Source of the DNA: Seriola aureovittata
Lineage: Eukaryota; Chordata; Actinopteri; Carangiformes; Carangidae
DNA length: 64,000 nt
Assembly: GCF_021018895.1 (NCBI RefSeq)
Contig: NC_079375.1
Coordinates: forward strand, 523,560-587,559
Reading direction: 5' to 3'
The notes beneath the pieces were generated by a model. That model had not been told where the DNA came from. It was given only the letters and a program-made list of their open reading frames with translations, and did no database searches. Within the stretch, counting starts at the first letter, position 1. Each line of letters begins with the position of its first letter. Made by a program: the position numbers and the translations under genes. This document shows positions 55,101 through 64,000 of the stretch, piece by piece.

Positions 55101-56306
55101 ATATAGGTGCTCTGTTGTTTCTACATTATGTGGCGGGGTTAAACCATGATGGTGGGATGCTTTAAATATTCTGCCTTTTGTAAAGGGAGGTCCAGTGTTT
55201 CCTGTGCTAAAGGATAAGATAGTAAGCATTGAAGCTCTTTGCCTCAGAACTGGACCAACTCTTATCATGGCTGCCACTCAGTTTGGAACCTCCCTTAGCG
55301 AAAAAACCTGACCTGTTGTTTGTCACCAGAATTTGACATCACATAAATTATCCAATGAATGAGCTCACTGTCAGTCCTCTTGGTTTGTTTGGAATAACAC
55401 AGACTCCTAACTAGGCATTGATTGAGATTGTTCCAGAGGTTAGGATTAAGAAAATGAAGATGTCCTGACCTGCTTCATGCATCAGCGAACAGGCTGAGCC
55501 TCCCTGGCTCCATTTCTGCATATTTTCTGCACTTGCACCACCTTTTTCAACTAAGTTGTATCATGTTTTCGATACAAATCTGAATTTAAACCTACAGCTA
55601 GGTGCTAACCAGATTGTAATTCAGTTCTGTTATTCTGACAGGTACATCTGACCGTTAAATCAATATCAATCTTTACCCATTTTTACCCATCTATGCAACA
55701 AATATGTGTTGCCAGGTTTGTGTGGATTCTGCAAAGTGTTGGTTATTATGATAAAGATTGGGATTGAGGGATACTCAACCATGATCTAGCAACTTCAAAC
55801 TACATCACACATTGTTGACCAGCTGCAGCCTGGAATTGGAATTGGTGATTAGTGGTGAATCTGAAACGAAAATTAAAGTATTTATAGTTTTACGTTTTCA
55901 AATGTCACAGAATTGAAAACATCTTCACTGGACAAAATTAACATCAGTTATTAAATTTAAATTTCACTGTCTGCTAATTTATGAGGTGAAAGTGCCTCCA
56001 AATAAAGCAAATGAAGACATCAGGTCCTTTTAAAAGAAGAAGCAACAGCTGAGCTCAGCCAATAAGAAAGTTCTGTCATCAATCCAAACATTTATCCTCT
56101 TTGAAATTAGTTGGTGAAACATTTATTTAATCAAGAAATATTCAACACTTTTAATGAGTAGATGAAGAGCAGAGTTCTTACTGCATGTGGGTCATTAACA
56201 CATCAACATTATTTATAAAGTAAATTATCCACAGCTTGTCCAACTGATTTTTTTGTTCATGTCAGGGAACATCTCATTCTGAAAATCCTGTCAGCAGCAG
56301 CCTGAG
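52110..56306. other. No recognisable gene (4.2 kb)
   Basis: AT-rich sequence with (TG)n-like runs at 53500-53560. A frame at 52773-53258 is open for 161 codons but has no domain I recognise and lacks a convincing ATG. The remainder shows nothing. Confidence 0.5.
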
Positions 56307-56307
56307 C

Positions 56308-56367
<60 letters not shown>
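56307..56367. repeat. (CA)n microsatellite
   Basis: About 29 uninterrupted CA units. Confidence 0.97.
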
Positions 56368-56371
<4 letters not shown>

Positions 56372-56668
56372 ACCTCTGATAAGTTCAGGCTGAAAGAAAA
56401 ATAATTTGAGAAGCAGTTTTTGGCTTGACCGCAACAGTGGGTCCAGCCAAATAAGCCTATAATCACACACTGACTGATAGACTGACTGACTGACTGATCT
56501 GATTATATTTTTATCATTGGTCAGATGACTACCATGTGACTGAGTTGAAGTTTCGGGCACATGCTAACAGATAGGGCCAATAAAAGGATTATCAGGGGAA
56601 GCAGAAAGAGCAGTCTACCCTTCCGTCACCACCAGACAGTGTGGAATTGGAACTGAATAGGACAGCAG

Positions 56669-57073
56669 ATGAGAGAAAGCGAAGGAATATCTACCGGCAG
56701 TGGTGTGACGGCGGCATATACACCACAACATAATCTCATTATTAACAAGGAGAGATTACAAAGGAACAGGAGGAGAAGATCAGAAGATCAAAATTTTAAA
56801 AAGAACGATGATCAGGCAAGGAAAAGAGTTAACAACAGAGAGGCTTTCCAACAGTGGAGACTGCTTAGTTGGTCTTGGAAAGAAATTCAGCCTTGGACTT
56901 ATCTGCTGGGAGTGGCCTGCACCGCAAATGATAGGTACCCAGAGAGCCCTGGTACGGAGACTGATAGGGCCCACAAAAACTTTAAAAGCTTTATTGATGT
57001 TGTTTTGACAGCCCATCATCAATCAGTCCCGATGCCCAATCCAACAATGATGGAGAGACCTCTGAGGTTGTAA
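56669..57073 (+). other. Unrecognised 134-codon frame
   Basis: The frame starts after a ggacagcag stretch and encodes a basic segment (INKERLQRNRRRRSEDQNFK, residues 26-45), an aromatic segment QQWRLLSWSWKEIQPWTYLL and a tail ending NPTMMERPLRL. I know no family match. It lies between a microsatellite and the L1 element and could be a chance frame or the N-terminal part of a transposon protein. It precedes no other frame in register. Confidence 0.2.
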
Positions 57074-57569
57074 AATTTCTGTTCAACAGGTTTCACACAA
57101 CCAGTTGGTCAGTGTTGTTTTGTCCCATTTGCTAATATTTGGGAGAGCTAATCCAAACCGGTTAGTTAGCAAGCAGGTACTGGTGTACCTATGGACAATC
57201 ATCTTACTTTCTGCTGACAAAGCAGACAAGTTTGCCAAGACGTGCTGTTGGAGTGATGTTAGGAACAGTAGCATCTCTGTCTGGAGATGGTGAGCTGGTT
57301 GGGAAACTGTCTTGTCCTCTCTAACTTTCTAGCAGCAGCTGTAGCCACAGTTGGCTGTCTCATTTTTTTTGTTTGCTTTGTATCATGGTATTGATTGACA
57401 TGGGGTTTGATAGCCACAAAGTCTAACATGGTGGATGTATTTTGTATGGATGCATATGTTGGGGGTTGAGCTCTGCCTCATGAGCTGGGCATCAAATATG
57501 TTGGATTCCGTTTGTCTATCAATTTATTGGCTATCATAAATTAAGAAAATATTAATAGTAAATAATAGT

Positions 57570-57810
57570 TTTTTACACGGCACCTACAACAAGGCCGAGG
57601 AAGCAACGAAGGAAATGGCAGAGAAGGGGCCGGTCACGGTGCTGAAGCCACCTGAGACGCTGCTGGAGCGGATCCGGAGGCTGTCGTGGTCGGTGAGTGG
57701 CAGACGGGAACGTACACAGGCGCAAACACGCCGGGGACCAACGGTCAAAGACAAGCTCCAGAGATTCACCCAGGATCCGGAGCAGAGAGGTCAAGATACG
57801 GCCGAGTAGA
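57570..57810 (+). other. GC-rich coding-like island of unknown origin
   Basis: A sharp GC-rich block in AT-rich surroundings, open in one frame: KAEEATKEMAEKGPVTVLKP, PETLLERIRRLSWS, then a gtgagt donor-type sequence at about 57692-57697, after which the frame continues as basic RRERTQAQTRRGPTVKDKLQ. No upstream acceptor or partner exon is obvious. It could be L1 5' untranslated sequence, since ORF2 starts 500 bp downstream, or an exon of an unknown gene. I do not assign a product. Confidence 0.3.
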
Positions 57811-58312
57811 AAACGATCACGCAAGTATTGTTTAAAAAGAATTCTATTAGATTTGGACGTCACTGATTTATGCTCAGACATTGCCCAGCTGTCAGAGCAG
57901 AGACTCACTCCTCACTGTGTTGTCTAATGAACGAGTGTAAGACTTTTAATGATGATGCTTCTTTCTGGGGCATATTCCCTGTGCAGGGCTTCCTTTTTTT
58001 GACTTTATTCAGTTTTCAAAGAGCCTTATTTAGGATGATTAATATGTCCACACTTGTGGATGAGATTCTGGCTGAATCCATTACAAACGAGGGCCCTCTC
58101 GCAGAGGAGAGGCTTTCCCTCTCCAGGACTTAAACACCTCACACAGGGTTTTTCTTTTAACCCCACCTTTGGAAACCCTAACGGCGATTCTCAGTTTATA
58201 AGATCTCAAAACCTCATTGGATGTTGTTCTGTTCGTGTGTTTGCTACAGTTCAAAGCAGAAATAGAGATGTCACACAAACTCCATCTAAAAACTGGAAAA
58301 CAAATCTTAGTA

Positions 58313-61300
58313 ATGGTACTGGCAAGTAATACGTTGAAAGTGGTCTCCTTCAATGTAAATGGATTACTCAATCCTATTAAGAGAGGCAAGATACTGTCCA
58401 AACTGAGGAGGGAGGGTGCTCAGGTAGCATTCCTTCAGGAAACGCATTTATCTGAAAATGAACATGCAAAGCTGAGACGAGGAGGCTTCAGACATGTATT
58501 TTATTCATCCTATAAGTCAGGACATAGAAGAGGGTCTGCCATTCTTATCTCAAATCAAGTCCAATATGAAGACATTTCAGAGAATAAAGACAAGGAAGGC
58601 CGATATGTAATGATAACGGGAAGGATCGAAGGGCTGATGGTAACTTCCTTTAGCATATATGCTCCTCCTGGGAGTGATTGGATCTTTTATAAAAAAATAT
58701 TTGATATGATGTCAGCTGAAGCTCAGGGTGTGCTTATATGTGGAGGAGATATGAATATAAGATTATCAAAAATGGAATCTTTACCTCCAATTTAGGACAT
58801 AGTAAACCTATGATTAATAAATGATGAAAGAAATTGGCATAGTAGACGTTTGGAGAGAGTTTAATCCAACAGGCCGTGACTACACTTACTTCTCTGCACC
58901 TCAACCTACTTATTCAAGGATTGACTATTTCTTTGCATTTAAAAGAGAACGATTGAGAATTCAGTCATGTGATATCGGAACAATTGATGTGTCTGATCAC
59001 GCACCAATAGTTATGACAGTTGATATTGGTAATAACTTAAAGTCTACACTATGGAAATTGAACTCAAGTTTATTGAATAACCCCCAGGTAAAAGAAGAGT
59101 TAGAAAAGGCAATAGATACATATTTTAAAGAAAACAATAATTGTGATGTGTCTCCTCCTATTGTGTGGGATGCATTTAAAGCAGTCCTGAGGGGGAAAAT
59201 AATTTCAATTTCCTCATCACTAAAAAAACATAGACAGGAGAGGTTCCATTCCCTATACACCGAACTTAAAGAATTACAAAAAGACCATCAAGCTAAACCA
59301 GGGACCAAAGAAGTATTAATTAAAATTAAACAACTGCAAAACGAGATGACATAACCACAGAAGAGGTTAAAAAGAAACTGGTATTTCTAAAACAGGGGTA
59401 CTATGAGGCAGGTAGTAAGGCAATGAAATTGTTATCATACAAACTGAGGAAACAACAGGCAGACGCCACTGTTAATAAGGTAAGATGCCCTCAAACTAAG
59501 AAAATACAGCATAGATCAGAACAAATTCAACAAAGTTTTGAAAATTACTATAGGGAATTATATTCACAACCCAAACTAGATAATGAAGACGAGATGAAGA
59601 ATTTTCTCGAGTCCCTAAATCTTCCCACAATCTCACAAGAACAAAATAAGGTCTTAATTGCAGATATCACTGTAATAGAAGTCAAAGCAGCAATATCAAG
59701 ACTCAAACCACATAAAAGCCCAGGTTCGGACGGCTTCACAGCCGAATGGTATAAGTCTTTCAAGGAACAGTTGATTCCAAAACTGTGCCAGATATGTAAT
59801 GGAGCACTTTAAAAGGGAGAGATCCCCCCCTCATGGAAGCAAGCTATAATCTCGGTAATACCAAAGGAAAGCAAAGACTCATTAGATTGTAAACAATATC
59901 GACCAATCTCAGTGTTAAATCTAGATTATAAAATTTATATGACAATATTGGCTAGGAGAGTTGAAAAAATTTTTGCCATCTCTTATCCATTTAGACCAGA
60001 CTGGATTTATCCATGAGAGACAGACCCAAGACAGCGTGAGGAGGACGCTACATATTATGTGGCATATCCAGCAAAACAAAACACAAGCTATGTTAATGGG
60101 ATTGGATGCAGAGAAGGCGTTTGATTCAGTAAGATGGACTTTTTTGTATAAGGTGTTAGATAAATTTGGATTTCACTCTACTCTGATAGAAGCTTTCAAG
60201 GCTGTTTATAATAACCCAACAGCAAGAATTAAAATAAATGGCAGCCTCTCAAATTCTTTTGTTTTGGAGCGTTCCTGTAGGCAGGGTTGCCCCTGTTCAC
60301 CACTTCTTTTTGCCCTTTTTATAGAACCCCTCAGTCAATACATTAGGCAAAACAAGCAAATCAAGGGTATAAATATAGCAGGACAGGAACACAAAATATC
60401 CTTGTTTGCAGATGACGTGTTAATATTCTTATCCCAACCATCAACATCCCTAACAACTTTAATGGCATCATTAGATGTGTTCGGTAGATTATCAGGCTAC
60501 AAAATAAATATTCAGAAAACTCAAGTTATGACCTTTAATTTTAACCTATCAGATGATTTGGTAACTAAATACAACCTGAGTAGTAACAAAAAATTAATGA
60601 GGTATCTGGGAATTAATCTTACCCAAGACATTACAAAATTATTCGAAGCCAACTATATTCCTCTCAACCTTAAAATTAAGTCTGACATCTCCAGATGGAA
60701 TCACTTACCTTTTCTCAGTCTAACTTCGAGGATTGAATCAGTCAAAATGGTGATTTTGCCCCGCCTGTTGTACCTTTTCCTATCGCTACCAATTGAAATA
60801 AGTGATCGACAGTTCATTGAATGGCAGAAATTAATTTCTCGATATATCGGGATGGGTAAAAAACCAAGGGTAAAATTTAAAGTAATGCAACTATCAAAAG
60901 ACAAGGGAGGAATGGCGCTGCCTAATTTAAAAGATTATTATTACGCGGCTCAGATAAGAACCCTGGGGTATCTCTGTGACTCGCAGTTCAGGGCCAGGTG
61001 GAAGGAAATAGAAGAGGGAGGCTCTGCAAGTCCACCCTTACAGGCAGTAATGTCAGACAGAAAACTTATAGACAGTCTTGCAAATAAGAATAACCCCTGG
61101 ATAAAAGTAACACTAAACGCCTGGCACAAGGTAGTTAGGAAATACAACTTAAAGGGTGCAGAAAACATATTACGTTAGTGTGCTTATGACACGGATTTTA
61201 TTCCAAATAGGACAGACAATAGATTTAAACTGTGGACAGAGAGGGGCCTTACGGCTTACTGTTGCTTTATACACAATGGGTCTGTGGGGGGTTTTGGCGA

Positions 61301-62045
61301 TCTCAAAAGGGAATATGATTTAGAGAAGCAGGATTTTTTCAGATACCTCCAAGTAAGGAATCAATTAGATACAATTTTGACAGAGGACCAGGGCAGTGAT
61401 ATCCTGAAGGTTTTCGCTTCAATTTATAGATCTGGGAGTGGAAAGAAATGAATATCTAGACTATACAAAGGTCTCCAAAACTCCCCGAATTCGAATAGCC
61501 TGCATATTAAATGTAAATGGGAAAGGAAGGGAGATTTGGTCATAACTGGTGATGAATGGGAAAACATTTGTAAATTACAATGGAAAACCACAACTTCACA
61601 CAACTGGCGAGAGTTTGGATGGAAAAACATTGTGAGATTTTTTATAACACCTGCCCAGAAGAGACACCAAGGTAATGGAACAAGTTGTTGGAGGGTGTGT
61701 GGTGCAGATGTGGCCAACCATTATCATCTATTTTGGGGTTATCCAAGACTTTCACCTTTCTGGCATGACATTCTTGATTGTCTGGAATATATGTTTCAAA
61801 TGACTATACAATTTGATCTCTGCTCAATGTATTTTTGTACCACAGTAATACATATGCAATCAATAGCAGACACATATTTAATGAAGATATTATTGATTGG
61901 AGCAAAGAAAGCTATAACAAGGAAATGGCTACAACCAAACACACCGACACTGGAAGACTGGCAAGGGACTATTCACGAAATCTACATCATGGAGAGACTG
62001 ACATTCGCTCTAAAATTGCAGTCGGAGAAGTTTAAGAGTTGGTAG
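58313..62045 (+). pseudogene. L1-type ORF2: endonuclease and reverse transcriptase
   Basis: Start MVLASNTLKVVSFNVNGL at 58313. EN motifs FLQETHLSENE (58430), SFSIYAPPGSDW, ICGGDMN (58738) and SDHAPIV (58994). After frame changes at about 58795 and 59352: YYRELYSQPK and SRLKPHKSPGSDGFTAEWYK (59697, RT start). From 59961, HLDQTGFIHERQTQDSVRRT, GLDAEKAFDSVRW (RT Asp), RQGCPCSPLLFALF and LFADDVLIF (catalytic FADD at 60404-60415). The last frame is open to 62045 except stops at 61176-61178 and 61449-61451. A frame change near 59960 and a stop at 59810 also occur. The intact protein performs target-primed reverse transcription; this copy cannot. Confidence 0.9.
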
Positions 62046-62312
62046 TCAAAATGGATCAGATATATAAAGTCACGGACACCTGAACTGCTTTAAGTATCTC
62101 TATTACATGGCTTGAAGTACCAGTTTAATTTTGATGGAAAAATGAGTAAATGTGACTTTCTTTGTTCAATTGTTCCTATTTTATACATGGTAAAATGAAA
62201 GGGAGAGTAATAGCTTGGAGAATATGTTAGCACAATTGTCCAAACACATGTTTTTGTTTAGCTCTGTATGTGTGTAATGGTGCTGAAATGACTTTCTATG
62301 TTTCTCCCTGAT

Positions 62313-62339
<27 letters not shown>
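58313..62339 (+). mobile_element. L1-type LINE with ORF2 and poly(A) tail
   Basis: ORF2 from endonuclease through RT to the C-terminal zinc-like region, a short 3' UTR and a pure A run at about 62312-62338. ORF1 is not recognised upstream, so the copy may be 5' truncated, or its 5' part may be the unassigned sequence at 57.5-58.3 kb. It differs from the L1 at 10.6 kb in its EN start and is a separate family. Confidence 0.85.
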
Positions 62340-62343
<4 letters not shown>

Positions 62344-62417
62344 TAATAGTGTGGGGGTGCGGCTGCTTTCGAGTTCTCTTAGGGGAGGCCCACTATCCCA
62401 CACTTTGAAAACCCCTG
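62340..62417 (-). repeat. hAT right-end fragment
   Basis: Directly after the L1 poly(A), sequence runs to ggcccactatcccacacttt and gaaaacccctg, which on the minus strand is a caggggttttcaaagtgtgg terminus of a type common in fish hAT elements. The flank ctctacag (62418-62425) could be its 8-bp target site. No left end is found. Confidence 0.5.
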
Positions 62418-63302
62418 CTCTACAGTGTGCACTAAGGTGTTAATCAGATGGTGTGTGGTTTTCACATTTGGTGTGTAGCCTCAGGACCCTTCACCTCAGC
62501 TGGTCATCCTCGCTGGTAAGCCTACATCGCTCCTCCTTGTGCCTGTGTTCTAGAGGCAAACTTCCTCAAAATTTAAAGGGCCATTTGGGATTGTGCAATA
62601 AAGTTTTGCTATTATTTTTAATACTGTTATATAAAGACTGTTATATTTTTACTGCGATGTGTTATTTTTATTAAGCATTATTGTAACAAAAATTTGTTTA
62701 GTTTTGGAAGCACGTCTCTGCCCGAGTGTTTCTTGAACTTGTGTGACCTTTTCCTGTGTGATATCTGTGGTTTTACCCACTACAAATTTCCTGGGGATGG
62801 AATTCCCCTTGGTGGCATTGTTGGATTCTTGTAAAATTAAACTAAATTTAACCCTCGCTGCCTCGCCACATATAGTACTAGCTGGCTTGGTTAGCAAGGT
62901 GCATCTGTAATTCACGTTAACTATGATAATAATTGGGATGAAATTATTGATGAAAAACAGGATTAAAACAAACAATTTACCTGAAAATTGGAACAACTGA
63001 ATGCTGAGCAAACAAAATGTTACCATGAACTTTTATAAACACAAAGATCAACATTTCCAATGCATGTTCTATTCTGATTGATTGGTAGGTTGCTGTGCGT
63101 GGTCTGTCAATCACATGGTAGCCATGCCCTAAATCTTTATCGTCTGTTTTACTCCAAATGGGCCCATAATTTACTAAATGAACAACAAATTATGCGCTGA
63201 CAAGTAGCAGCAAGTCCACGTAGCTCGTAGTTATTTTGCAATATATTTGTATATATTAGTATATTTTTTTGTTGATTGTTTTTTATTCTGCGCCTTTTTT
63301 TT
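62418..63302. other. No recognisable gene
   Basis: A minus-strand frame (62649-63026) is open for 125 codons without a known domain. Otherwise AT-rich sequence. Confidence 0.45.
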
Positions 63303-64000
63303 CTGATGATGGAAAAAATAATGTACACAAAGGAAGAACTCCTGGATTTAAAGTTTACTAGATATGGAGTTAAACATCCCATACCGGCTGAGCTGAAGAA
63401 ACAGTACCATGGATTCAGAAGAGATGGAGATATGAGCCTTTTCTACCATCGATCTTCATGGGAAATGTCAACTCCCTGGCAAGAGTGATAAACTGGAGGC
63501 ACTTGTGAAGAACCAGCGAGCATATCGTGAGTGTAGTCTCATGCGTTTCACAGAGACCTGGTTAAACAACAACACGCCCGACCCATGTACAGACCCAGCA
63601 CCCTGATGCATTCATTGCAATATCAGGGGATTTTAACCATCTCACTCTCACCTCTCACCTCTCTGGCTTCACTCAGTATGTTGACTGTCCCACAAGGAAA
63701 AATAAGACACTTGATCTGTTGTATGCAAATGTCAAGGAGGCCTACACTGCTTCAGCTCTACCACCACTTGGCAGATCAGTTCATAATCTTGCCCCATCTT
63801 CAGCCTTCCTATAAGCCCTGTGTACTGAGGCAGGCTGCAACCACCTGCTCATTCAGGAACTGCACCCCGGAGGCCAGTGAGTGTCTAAAACACTGTTTTG
63901 AGTGCACAGATTGGAATGTACTGTTGGTGTCACAGGGAAATGATAACAGCAAGGACCCTGACCTTGATAGAATGCTTGAATGTACCACAGAATACATTAA
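63303..64000 (+). pseudogene. L2/Rex1-type LINE ORF2, N-terminal part, runs off the window
   Basis: KIMYTKEELLDLKFTRYGVK (63320) is the leader segment of CR1/L2/Rex1-group ORF2. In a second frame SLAR-type sequence gives KLEALVKNQRAYRECSLMRF and TETWLNNNTPD (63490-63580), the start of the endonuclease. Later pieces in changing frames read TSHLSGFTQYVDCPT, KTLDLLYANVKEAYTASALP, and near the edge ECLKHCFECTDWNV. These are endonuclease to linker landmarks of this LINE group. There are many frame changes and an internal loss between the ETW motif and the FNH segment. It continues beyond 64000. Confidence 0.75.

Overview
The window is repeat-dominated vertebrate DNA, almost certainly from a ray-finned (teleost) fish. 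The evidence is the mix of elements: two BEL/Pao lineages, Ty3/Gypsy chromoviruses, Tx1- and L1-type LINEs, Rex1/L2-type LINE ends, Tc1 elements with 200-bp inverted repeats, several hAT families, a piggyBac MITE and an EnSpm/CACTA-like protein. Base composition is AT-rich with long microsatellites. I found no host protein gene, rRNA or functional tRNA that I can defend. Nearly all long reading frames belong to transposable elements, most of them broken. There are no operons, Shine-Dalgarno sites or CRISPR arrays.

Layout. 0-10 kb: a perfect 210-bp tandem duplication, a 430-bp inverted-repeat element, a decayed Tx1-like LINE (4.18-6.5 kb), a ZBED1-type hAT remnant on the minus strand (6.5-8.3 kb), a piggyBac MITE with TTAA target duplication (8.55-8.73 kb) and an old BEL pol fragment (9.2-10.1 kb). 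10.6-15.6 kb: a nest in which an L1 is split in ORF1 by the 3' part of a CACTA-like element and cut off in ORF2 by a Gypsy LTR plus gag; the LTR carries a tRNA-Gly-like segment. 16-19 kb: a short Tc1/mariner MITE and a nearly complete Tc1 element. 22-26.5 kb: LINE tails, a lone integrase-core fragment, diverged duplications and a deleted element with a BED-like zinc finger. 27.8-30.7 kb: a nearly intact hAT (ZBED5/SCAND3-like transposase) with inverted repeats and a near-matching 8-bp target duplication. 32.5-34.7 kb: a gag-like frame with one stop and an LTR-like repeat.

37.4-44.3 kb holds the best preserved element: a full-length BEL/Pao retrotransposon with two 605-bp LTRs differing at 7 sites and a perfect GGCTT target duplication. 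Its pol frame is open for 1,226 codons. Gag and pol are in different frames, and an 11-bp perfect hairpin sits at the frame junction inside the protease active-site region. A broken minus-strand Tc1 follows (44.5-45.9 kb). 48.4-52.1 kb is a heavily deleted minus-strand Gypsy chromovirus, still bounded by AGTAT target duplications, with a foreign ~0.9-kb insert in the integrase. 58.2-62.3 kb is an L1-type LINE with endonuclease, reverse transcriptase and poly(A) tail. An L2/Rex1-type LINE runs off the right edge.

The elements do not form a pathway; they record successive insertions. By nesting and LTR divergence, the CACTA and Gypsy insertions postdate the 10.6-kb L1, and the BEL at 37.4 kb is among the youngest insertions. 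Stretches at 19-22, 34.7-36.9, 46-48.1 and 52.2-56.3 kb show nothing recognisable.
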